Source of the DNA: Pomacea canaliculata
Taxonomy: Eukaryota > Mollusca > Gastropoda > Architaenioglossa > Ampullariidae
DNA: 64,000 nt
Direction: 5' to 3'
Assembly: GCF_003073045.1 (NCBI RefSeq)
Contig: NC_037593.1
Location: 16,916,725 to 16,980,724 of the forward strand
Under the pieces are notes generated by a model. The model searched no databases. It was given only the letters and a program-made list of their open reading frames with translations, and had not been told where the DNA came from. A program made the position numbers and the translations under genes. Positions 37,555-47,836 of this stretch are shown one piece after another. Numbering within the stretch: position 1 is the first letter of the stretch; every line of letters begins with the position of its first letter.

Positions 37555-39286
37555 ATGATGCGATTATTTTGTGAGTTCCCATTCTAGCTCCCATTCAGAC
37601 TCATCATCTGAGTGTTTTCATTTTATTCCTGGTTATTTAGGTTTTTTCCCATTTATCACTTTGGAAAATTTCGTTTCGTTCTGGCTCATCTGGCTGACTT
37701 TGACTAGTTTATTTGAAATATCGTCTGTTCTTCAAATAAAAAGTTCTGAATCCTTTAAAGGCAAATCAAGAAGAAAGGCCGAGTAATTTCACGGACAATC
37801 AATCATGAAGATCATCCTGCCAGGGGATGCAAACTTCGACCTCAGCATGACAAGCTTCAGCAGAACCTGATATAAACTGTCAGAAAAAAAGTCCACTCCG
37901 CCCCTTCCCATCAAAAAGAACGAAGAGAATAGCTCACTTAATTGAAGTTGTGAAGGAGTTGCCATGTTTGGTGGGAAACATCAAACACCTTTTACAAATC
38001 ATTGCGCAGAATAAGTATTTTAAGACGTACGTTTGGAATTTCTCTTATTTGTTTTTTTTATTTACTCCTCCAGGTATCCTGGTACTTGTTGCAGCACTTG
38101 CACTTGTCTCCTGCACGGACAGTAAGTAGGATGTAAATTTTGTAATCTGATCCTAACTACGTCTCGTATAATACTGTCGGCCTACTAGCGTCTTTCTTCG
38201 GTTAGTTCAGGATAGTATATAGGTATATACGTGTATAGGTAGACTGCTGTCTGTCTGCCAAGACCAACGCTTAGCCTCTTGTGAAGTGATCCGCTGTTAG
38301 TCTCGGCGAGCCGTAACAAAGACTGTGACTAAACCGGAAGCTGTGAATAGCATGCCTCGTTTTAGTAGTTAACTGGGAAAAAAAAAATCGTCTGCCAGGA
38401 GTCCAGTAATACAAGTTAGTGGTTCAGGCGAGAGTCTCTCAGAAACGAAAGTCTGCGTAGGTCCAGGGAGAGAGAACTTGAATATTTCATATATATATAT
38501 GTAAATCATCTTCTCACTCATCGAATCACATATCCTTTTATACCCCTTCCATCCTGTGACGACACCGCGAAGTGCGTTTGTGTGTGTCTCTCTCTCCCTT
38601 TCGAAAATAGAGAGAAGCAGTTTATGGTCTTCAGCTATATGATTTAACCATACCATATTAAAACCCACAGATCCTAAGGCTACTCTCACTTTTGTTACCC
38701 AGTTTGTTTTGCATGAAGATTAAATAATAATTGATACGCTTCCTTCGATACACAGTTCACAGACATTTTTGTTACGGCAATTTTAAAAAAAAAGCCCCAT
38801 GGACCGCGTGTGTGTGTCCCTTTAAACAAGGGCATCATATATAAAAGCGACATATCTTCCGTTAGCTTTATAACAGCGATTTTTCTCTTTGCAGACTCAA
38901 ATACGACTATGGCAATAAACTACCACACACAGCAAAGGTGAGTGCTATACTTGTACATCCATCGGCTTTTGCACTTCTGTATCGTTGTTTCCTGTTCCTG
39001 TAGCCACAGAGAGAGATTTGCATGAGTTCGCTTTTGTCGGGGTTGGGCTTGCGAACTTATAAACTCTACACGAATCGGAATAAAATAATAAGCTTGATAA
39101 GCAGTGATAAAATGGGGAACTAGCGAGACGAAATGATTTTCATTATTATTTTTTCGTTGTTGTTGCAGGAACATGCACTCCAGCATCAGCATTCCTCGTT
39201 GTAGTTACGTCCCTTGCTACCATCGTGTTTGCAAACAGTTGCCGCTAAACGCTTGTTTTTTTTGTACTCCTTCTTTTTTATTTTAG
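37555..39286 (+). CDS. Small secreted cysteine-containing peptide precursor, 74 aa, unrecognised
   Basis: Exons with coding parts 37555-37570, 38074-38121, 38895-38937 and 39169-39286. Each has a good acceptor and donor (TTTCAG; T|GTGAGT; CTCCAG; A|GTAAGT; TTTGCAG; AG|GTGAGT; TTGCAG), and phases agree throughout. The product starts MMRLFCILVLVAALALVSC, a classic signal peptide split by an intron after residue 5. The mature part has an NTT glycosylation site (residue 24) and five cysteines spaced C-x4-C-x4-C-x7-C-x2-C near residues 47-68, ending in an aromatic-rich tail. It could be a peptide hormone, defence or other secretory peptide; I assign no function. The even more 5' leader exon is inferred. 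PolyA signals at 39632 and about 39922. Confidence 0.6.
38230..38422 (+). repeat. Hairpin-bearing dispersed repeat, copy 2
   Basis: Second copy of the unit at 28573-28763, roughly 85 percent identical by eye. The right arm GTCTCGGC (38300-38307) is intact and the left arm is GCCAAGAC (38257-38264). It lies in the intron after the signal-peptide exon of the small secreted peptide gene. Confidence 0.8.
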
Positions 39287-39631
39287 TCTTGACTATTCTT
39301 GTTCGTCTTAAACGTGCATGGTACATAAAACTGTCTATTAACCATGTTGCTATTTCTGGTAAACAAACAAACATGATGCCTGACGACTTCAAAAGTAGTT
39401 TAGTCATCTACTCAAGCTTTGATCTCTGCCTTGACATATGCAGGTTACTCTCATCTCAAGTAAGCTGGATATTTATGTAACCAAAATCCATGTTCATGTG
39501 CAAACGATTCGCAGAATTTCGTTACGAAAATCCAGCTTCAGCCACAAAAGTTTATTTTAAACACAATTACATTAGCATATACCTTATGAACTGTATTCGA
39601 GATATTCCAAAGGGATAGGTTTCATATCTTT

Positions 39632-39637
39632 AATAAA
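39632..39637 (+). terminator. Candidate polyA signal of the small peptide gene
   Basis: AATAAA about 345 nt beyond the stop codon; another AATAAA follows near 39922. Confidence 0.5.
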
Positions 39638-39639
39638 AT

Positions 39640-40815
39640 CTCAGTATTACTGTATCAATGATGTCTGTATTTGTGATGGGCGCTTGGAAATGATCGTTGT
39701 GTACATCAGCATGGAAAGCTGACCAGTCTGTAACGGACGTAAAACAAAAATCACGGCTGTTTAATTTTACAAAGATGTTGCATAGCCAACCTCACAAGAT
39801 CACGGCCTCTTCAACCACACCGCATGTACTCATAAACATATTACGAGTACTCAAGATCCTCATACGCGCAACATCTTAATATTTTTTTTCTTGGTTGAAC
39901 CTGAAACTACATCAATGAATGAATAAAGGTTTCAGGAGATACATTTCAAACATTCGGACTGCCTTGAGGCGTGTCACATCAGAAAGTTCTACAGCGTCTA
40001 TACACAAGGTATTTGTCAACTTCCTCCTGCAAAACATTAATGCGATCTGAATTCATACTTACGATCGTGAGGTTACTTTGTCCCCAAATAGTGGAAACTT
40101 TAATCACCGAGATAATCACTTTTGTCTAGTAGACAAAGAAAGGAAGTCCTGTGTAAAAAATAAAATGCTTGTCCGAACGCAAACTGTATTTAATATCTGC
40201 TAAGAATATCAGAAACATGAAAAATTGACAGCAATATGTAAACTTTGCTTGAAACTGAAAGACTGTGTCCAGTTGTAGCGACTGTAAGATTTCACGTACC
40301 GTAACGTGTCGACTTTTTACAGGCACGAGAATCAGATGAGCAGATTCATGCCACATTTCATGCCACATACTTTCAACAGGTATAGCAAAAAAAACAAAAC
40401 AAAAACAAAAACAAAAAACAAAAAAACAAGAATTAAAAAACCCATAAAAACACACACACAAAAACACAAAACGAAAAAAACACCAAAAAAAAACAAAAAA
40501 AAAAAACAAGAGTATTAAAATTAATTTAACGGCACTTGCCCCATCTTAGGGGTCAAACTTTTGTCACAGGTTCAGATCCTAAACGGCTTCAGGCCGTCAC
40601 TCACACATGAAAACACGCATTCGTGTAAGTCTTTTGAACCATTGTTCATGCAAAATTTTAATCCAAAGATAATAACTGCACTTTAAAAACATTTTGAAAG
40701 GAATTAGTGCTTAATGCATGGCGTTATTGTACATTGTGCTGTAAATCAGTTAACTGGTGAGAGATCGCCGTTATCACAGGGGCAAGGTCCACGGGAGACT
40801 ACTGGAGCCAAGACA
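39640..40815. other. Non-coding stretch with A-rich simple repeat
   Basis: No gene seen. About 40387-40507 is a CAAAA/CAAAAA-type repeat, the complement of the kind of tract at 34.83 kb. The area near 40535-40620 contains CAGGTTCAGATCC, possibly SINE debris. Confidence 0.5.
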
Positions 40816-40818
40816 GCT

Positions 40819-43800
40819 TCATATGGTAGAAAGATTGCCTCCCTTGTCCATTGACGTTTCTGTTGAATTGCGTTCAGCCGAAGTACAGTCGGCAGGTCCC
40901 CCTGGATTCTGTGACCCGAGAAAATATTTGAAATACATTTTTTTTTTCAAAATATCCAATATCGAGTTAATGTAAGTGAAACAGGTAATAATTTTTTTCT
41001 CTCGCTCTCTCTCTCACACACACACACACTCGCGCATCCATTCCTATATAAATATTTACACATAAATTAGCACACGTACATAAAGTAACGTATATAACAC
41101 TCACACACACACACACACAAACAAAAAACAACATTTTGAACACGTTGCACGCACGTGCTGTTCTCTTACGCTGCACGTGCAGTTCTGCTTGGCGGGCGAA
41201 TCGTCGGAAGCGTTGAACAGGCGCCATGTGGACACCGGAAGTGGTGTTAGATCGTATTCTCCGTCCAGCAGCGGCAATGATGGGATGGCACAGTTCAACC
41301 CTACGGAAATGATCATTATCTTAAATTTCCAAATTCAATCATCCCATTTTGTTTTCAGCATGGAAAGGTTCTCGAAATATTTTCCTGCCAATCCGACATT
41401 TCCTTGACAACTTACGATCTAGAAGACAATTGCTGAACAAAAATCAATAAATCAGTGCGGGATTAAAAAATTAGTATTTTTCAAAGACTGAAAATTCGAA
41501 AGTTTCAGGCATGGAGTCTTTTAGTCTTGCCTCAAGTCTTGCCAATGCTCTCGCTGACTTACCTGAGGTACAAACAGGGCAACACAGACCAGGAACTTTC
41601 TTGGCGTCCACACAACCTAGGGACGGACACTTGGTTAGGACGCAGCTAGGCAGTCCATCGGACGGGTTACATTGGCACAGGGTGCAAGGGTCATCATAGG
41701 TCAGAACGAACCAATCATCTGCAGCGTAATGTTTTCCTTCGTGTACGCATGCGCTGCGAATACAGCAACAGCTGTCCGATGACCACTTGAGAAAATAAAT
41801 AGCAACAAGTTTGAACAGATTGCATTACTAGACTATCGTAGTTTTCCAGTTGTACGACTTATTTCAAAACTTGAATTAAAAGGGTAAGAGAGATACTGCA
41901 CTTCAACTAGACACCTATATAGTCTAAATTTCACATTTTCCTCTCTTCTTTTCTTCTTCAATCTCTCTATGTATTTGTCTGTCTGTTATGCCATTATTTA
42001 TGTTAATTATTACCCACTAGAGCACGACTGTTTTGTGACGAGTCCTATAAACTGTAACTTGTCAACTGTGGATTTTTAATTCTGAAATAAAAAATTAATA
42101 TTAAAAATCTTGATGAGTGTTTACCATAAATGACATAAATCTACAGCAGTTACGATAATGATGACCTCTCTCACCTCTTCACAGTTGGTTTCCAGGTACG
42201 GGTGGAAGGTGATAGCACACTGGGGATTCTGACACACGGCGCCCATCATGACGTCACACCGACATTTCCGGCAGTGATTCTCCTCCCAGGTGGCGTTCAC
42301 TGCCACCAGTGTTCCGATCCAGGTTTTACAGAAGCCGTCGGGAATCGTGTTGTCGGTATCGAACCCTGACAGAACCCCAACATCCTCTTCATCTTCATCA
42401 TGGCTGCCGTAGGACAGCCAGCGAAAATCCCCAACCGTGAGGGGCGGCACGAGGGCTGCGGTCATCCTCACACTAGGATCAGAGGTTGAGAAGTCAGGGA
42501 CAGTCGTCCCATGACAGGTAACGTGGTCTGCGAGGAGGAAACAGCTAGGACGAATAAGAATAACGCGCGAGGTGGCAGCCAAAGTGCCTCTGCCGCCATA
42601 GCTAATACGTCATAGAGGGACATGACAGCTGAGTGATGGCGATGTGCTCTTCCGTCTTCCTCTTCCCTTCACAAAATCTAGCGAAAACACATCGCTGCTT
42701 AAGTCACGCATCTTATTATTTTTAATAGGCTTCGCGTGACTTGAAAGAAAACCATAGAAGGTCTCTGTGTTCATTTGCCGTACAGCCGTGCAGTACAGTC
42801 ACACCATCACAATTCCACAAAGTCGGTCACGTGGTCGCACTCACCTCTAGCCTCACAACCCACTTCACAATCTAGTCTTCAACGAGTCAGCACCCACAAG
42901 AACAAACTCAAAGACACAAACGGCACCTCAGATTCTCAAATATTTTATTTCGACAAAAGATCAGCCTCCAAGTTTCAGACCTCTTGAAGTTCAAACACTT
43001 CCGTTATCAAAAGCGCTGTGATTCGTTCTAATTGTCGTTACGCCTGACTGCTTTCGTACACATAGACATAGAACGACCCTCAGTTTTACGGTTTTACATA
43101 ACTGCAGGCCCAAGAGCAGGTTGCATGCAGTTTTGCTGTCAACAGAAAACTTGTTGAAATGACTGCATTCTGCTACTATTGGACAACCAAATAAACCGTT
43201 GTGCTCACGTTGGACAACAACAGAACATTGTCAACGCAACAAAATGGCTTAATACCAAAAAAGAAAATATTCAGTAGCATGAGCCCTCCGTCGCTGAAGA
43301 CGATCTGTAGACAGAGAAGTGCTTCACATCCCAGTGTCTCACCTGTGACCTGTGACCTGCGTCTGACACACGACTCACCTCTGCAGCATGTACAAAGGTA
43401 AGTCGTTAAATCAGACGAATAGGCTTAGGAATGGCAAGTAAAACCAGATAACACAACCCGTTAACAATCTAACAGCCCATTAATCAACCTAATCAACCAT
43501 TAGTCAACCTCTCCAGTAACTAGAACAGGAAGAACAATTATTTACTGTAAAACGTGTGTGCGCCATTTTGTAAACGCATCAGCTGCTTTATCTTTCACCA
43601 TTAAACAATTTCATTTTTCAGAAATGCATCCATTTGATAAATAAAAACTTCAGCACTCATTTGTTCCAGCGTCTCCCTTGGCTTTCTCTAAGCATTTCTG
43701 CTGCTAGAATTTCATATCTGTCTTTTATCCCCTTATTTAGTGACTAATAGAAATCCTCAAGCATGAGTATTTTACTCAGAGCATGTGGCCTGTTAGCCAT

Positions 43801-43935
43801 CAGCTCTCTGTCTCTCTCTCATGAATGAATATGGAAATGACTCATCAGAGGATTTAGGAGTTTTACCTTGATACTGAGGCGTCGTATATATTGTCGGATA
43901 AATCTGTGACATATCTACATGAGCCTCTCGGAAGT
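40819..43935 (-). CDS. Secreted von Willebrand factor C-domain protein, N-terminus not found
   Basis: Exons 5' to 3': 43867-43935 (candidate), 42175-42527, 41563-41785, 41170-41300, 40819-40908, with matching phases and GT..AG borders. The 42175-42527 exon has CKTWIGTLVAVNATWEENHC followed by RKCRC, an incomplete VWC-like module, after an acidic stretch DEDEEDVG. The next exon holds a full VWC core: DDPCTLCQCNPSDGLPSC, then KCPSLGC, then VPGLCCPVC. VWC domains are found in extracellular BMP-binding and matrix proteins. The remainder has an NCTC motif and N-glycosylation sites (NAT, NAS, NST). The signal-peptide exon was not located; a hydrophobic frame at 44985-45233 is a weak candidate. Confidence 0.7.
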
Positions 43936-44817
43936 CTGCAAGGTAGAGAAGAACCTTTGTACAAGAGATTATGCTATAGTTAACAAACTTGTTTTTCTGT
44001 GGTACCAGGGCTGTGTGTGTGATGGACTGAGAGTAAAAGAGTTGGAAGAGTCTCTGAGTTTTGGATTGACTAGTTGCCTCCATGCACTAACTTCACCTTG
44101 AGCTTCACTTTCACAAGGCACATATTATGGTGCCTCAGAAAGTAAACAATGATCGTCTTCAAAATATGAACACAACAAATAAGTAAACCTCTTCCTTTCT
44201 TTCTCCGAGCTTCTCTCTCTCGTTGTATTGACTGCATTGAAGATGCTACAAACATCAGCATGTATATTTGTCCAAAAACAAACCAAAACCATGTTCTACA
44301 TTTAAGAAAATTCTATAAGCAATTGTATTTTCCAGAACGTTCTCAGCACTATTCTCATGCCCTAGCTCCCCCAACACTCCTGTCCGTGTCATTCCAAAGT
44401 TGAGCGAAGTTCAAGCAACGGTAACACAGCTGCCAGTGCGTCACGACCCGAGCTCGGGGCGTCGCCACGTCACCTTTGTCCTCTACATGCCATGCTCAGT
44501 TGTCACTCCTTTTTTTTTTTGAAGAGTGTCAGCATGGCGTTGCGTGGAGTGCAAAGGGCGAGGCACACCATCGTCTCGACGGCGGTCACATCGCGAGGTC
44601 GTGAGGAGGCTGCTGCGCTTGTACCACAGACATATATCTATATGAACTACTTGCAGACGTTAATGTCTCGAACGAGGCCAAAGCGCTAATTAACTTCCGG
44701 TTTAAGACGATGTGAAATCTCGTGTTAATGGAAGTACAAAAGCTAAAGCTTTATGATCTGTTGTGTTTTTCAGATTTTTCTGGCTCTGTGTCATGAGAAG
44801 CAGAGGTCGAAGGTTGG

Positions 44818-44895
44818 GGGAGAGGGAATTGGTGTTTAGCGCTGAGCCAGAAACTAAGGCTATGTCACGGCAAGGCAGCCAGCCCTAGAAACAGT
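44818..44895 (-). mobile_element. Partial copy of the 22-kb SINE (3' half)
   Basis: GGAATTGGTGTT, AACTAAGGCTATGTCACGGCAAG and GCAGCCAGCCCT recur in the same order as at 22011-22075. The tRNA-like head is absent, so this is a truncated or diverged copy. Confidence 0.75.
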
Positions 44896-44984
44896 GGATG
44901 TCGAGGACTTTTGTCAACAAAGAAAACAAACTAAAAAATTTATTGCTGCAGGTTGACGTTAAAAATTTTATTGCGGTTAAACTG

Positions 44985-45239
44985 TTAGTCGAGACCTGAA
45001 ACGTACAATTTTTGAAGGAGAGACATACGTCCGGACTCGTACAGAGCCCTCGTCGCACTTTCTTCTTGAAAATTCCTGTTGTAGAGGACTTTCGTCTTCT
45101 TCCATACGTTGTCTAGCACACAATCAACATCAACTGATTGTCGCTGATTCATTGTTGGCAAAAAGCACACGAGGCAGGCCACAAATAAACCACGGTGCAG
45201 TGATTTGAGAGAAGGGACAGTATCAACCAACACCAGTTA
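44985..45239 (-). other. Possible coding exon, unassigned
   Basis: Open frame of about 80 codons with a hydrophobic segment FVACLVCFL and lysine/glutamate-rich text such as VDVDCVLDNVWKKTKVL, ending at a weak TCAG|GTCTCG site whose phase would suit the next VWC-gene exon (43935). It lacks an upstream ATG in frame. Low confidence. Confidence 0.2.
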
Positions 45240-45543
45240 ATCGTTTAAGATGCGATTAAGGTTCTCGAGTACAAAACTCTAACGAGGCCAAATGTTCTAA
45301 CGTATTTCGCAGTGTGCCCCCTATTCCCACCAAAATGTTTCTTGCGAAGTTGTCAGTCACCTCATGTGAATATTCCAACGAATATGACGATTTAAATATA
45401 ATACTTTGTGACTGTTATTCCTTTTCACATCGATTAAAGTTGCTGGAGTGTTCAAGGTGTTCTTGGCAAAGTCCACAAGAAAGACCAGGAAGTGATTATT
45501 GCAGTAGAAACACGTGGATACACGTTTATGTTTCTGCACTCCA

Positions 45544-45737
45544 TGACGTCACCAGGTCAGACCACGTCGACGTCACCATGACGTCAGAACACCCTGACGT
45601 CATTGAGGCAAATGGTCTCCCGTCCGTCCGAGAACATCTGCATGATGTCCCGGGGAGTGCTGGCGCCTGGCGACTGCAGGCGTCGAGGGTTCGAGTCGAA
45701 GGCGTACGCCTGATTCTCGCGACCGGGTGTGACGTCA
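45544..45737. promoter_or_regulatory. Cluster of perfect CRE-type palindromes
   Basis: TGACGTCA occurs at 45544-45551, 45579-45586, 45595-45602 and 45730-45737, with a CGACGTCA near 45569. This is the consensus CREB/ATF site. On the minus strand some of them encode the repeated NDV residues of the aquaporin tail, so coding constraint may explain part of the pattern. Confidence 0.5.
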
Positions 45738-47836
45738 TTCAAAGGGTTGCGCCGCCCGTAGATGGCGTCGTCGTGCTGCGGTGGGGGACGGCGAGGTGGG
45801 GGGAGGATGACGTCGTCGTTGGCCCCTCCCCGGCGCAGGTGGGCTGTAGCAGGGACGTGGGGTCGTCGTGAGGCGGGGGCCTGCGAAAGTCCCGGATGTC
45901 GATGAGAGTTCGCTCCCCGAAACGTACCCGGGGCGTAGAGGTTGGGTGTGCAGGTTGTGGGGGGATGCTGGTGGTGAGGGTGGTTGTGGTGGCAGCCGTG
46001 CCACTGAGGTTCACCTCTGCGCGCCGACAGCTGCGGGGGCTGCCCAGGAGGTTGCTGCCGTCTGCGGTGTGAGGGGAGTGGTTGTTGTTGTAGTAGTGGC
46101 GGGCGTTGGAGGAAGAGGAGGCAGAGTCCGCCGGCAGAGGGGGTGCACTGGCGGTGAGCAAATCTACACATGAAACACACACACACACGGAAGCGCACGC
46201 AAATATACACTCAACACAAACGCACATTCATATAATGCACGCGCGCACGCACAGTCACACCCACACAGCATGGAATTAAACGGGTGCAACACACATATCT
46301 GCGAAAATATTCAGTAAAATGTTATCGCAATTGAGCTAAAATATACTGTTGTTAGTAGCCACTGTGGAGATGATGACAATGGTAATGAAGAAATGATGAT
46401 AAAGATGACAGTGAGCTAATGCATAGATATGTGTAGATAGGAATGTGTGTGAACATGTATGGGTATATTTTTAATATCTCAATACCCTTCGAAGTTGACA
46501 GAATAAAGAATATTGAATCTCTTGACTTTCCATCTTCAACCTGTGTACACACAGCTGTGTCTACATGCGTTTGATAGTCTGACTTCACTGTGTGTCCATG
46601 TCTGTATCTACACGTGCTTTAACTTTCGATTTGAACCTCGGCGTGTGCTTACCTATCTCTGGGTCTGGCACGGCTCGAGCCTGTGACCTCGTGCGGATTC
46701 TGCTGGGGTCAAAGATGAACTCATACAGGAGACCAGCAGTAACCCCGCCAACCACAGGCCCCGCCCAGTAAATCTGAGACAATGAAAGAAAGGCAGTGTC
46801 ACAAAACAAATATAAGCTCCACTACAGAAAGTCACACGAAAAATAAAACAACTAAAAATTGAGAAATAAAAAAAGAACAGCCTTTTATGTACATGTATAT
46901 GATGATGACGATTAGTTTATTGTTAATTATGTAACTGCAAACTGCAAAGCATCACTGTGTCAAAACAAAACAAAACAAAACAAAAATTGTTGCCGAGTTG
47001 TTATTTATCGTTGAGTCTGTAAAAGTAAAATGTGGAAAGGTTAACAGACATATTTAAAGAGCAATGAGGGAGGAAGAGACATTCACAATGCAGATGGAGA
47101 GACTGATTGAAAAAAAATCTTCGCTGTTTTGAATGAATATCTCTGTTAACAATCGCTTGCTATGAGCACTGCTCACCCAGTGGTGACTCCACTTGTTGGC
47201 AACAAACGCTGGTCCCAACGACCTGGCAGGGTTCATGGACGCTCCAGTGAACCGAAACTGCATGCAACAGCCAGAAAATATAAGCCAAAAAAAACTTACG
47301 TAACTGAAATGATAATTTGTACACAAGTGTCAACCTGTGCGTGGTAGAATGGGTGGATTTTTTTAACGGTTTTGTGAAAATTATTCATGAGCGCATGTGA
47401 AAATTTGTGGCTCCCTTGATGTGGATTTTTGTGCCCTGCAGTGTGTGTGTGTGATTGCGTGCGTGTTTGACTGCCTCTTTATTTGTGTATGAGAGAAAGC
47501 AAGTGTGTATCTGTGTGGGTATTAATCAAACGGATAATATTTATCAAAATATTACAAAGTGGACCTCTTAATGAGTTTGTTCAAGGGTGGGCAGAGCGAG
47601 CTGAACTTCAGAGACAGAATGTTGGTGCGGTTCTGGCCTTACCCCAGCAAGGTGACACCCCGCCATAGCAAAGCCAATCATCAGGGCCTTCCCTCCTCCA
47701 TCCGTTCTGTTGGGATCTATGGTGGCGCAGACGCAGAAGATGAAAAGGAAGGTGAGCAGGAGTTCGATTCCGAGGCCTTGCCAGGGAGATAACCCGTACT
47801 GAAGTAAAGTTGCTCCCAGCTCGGCCTGACAAGTCC
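45584..47836 (-). CDS. Aquaporin (AQP4-like), C-terminal half, tail with apparent frameshift
   Basis: Membrane water channel. Exons: 47643-47836 (GIELLLTFLFIFCVCATID, then CHLAG), 47177-47257 (FRFTGASMNPARSLGPAF), 46653-46773 (IYWAGPVVGGVTAGLLYEF), 45739-46163 (tail). The second NPA box with following Arg, and the TM5 His of the selectivity filter, are present, as in water-selective AQP1/4. The first NPA box and TM1-3 would lie upstream of 47836 and were not found. The tail frame stops at 45739-45741, but about 45835 to 45584 the adjacent frame is strongly coding (GC-rich third positions; PRDIMQMFSDGRETICLNDV then stop at 45584-45586). The change of frame falls on G runs of the minus strand (45823-45831), suggesting a one-base indel in the assembly or allele. 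Confidence 0.88.
46960..46986 (+). repeat. (CAAAA)n microsatellite
   Basis: Five or so CAAAA units inside an aquaporin intron. Confidence 0.85.
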
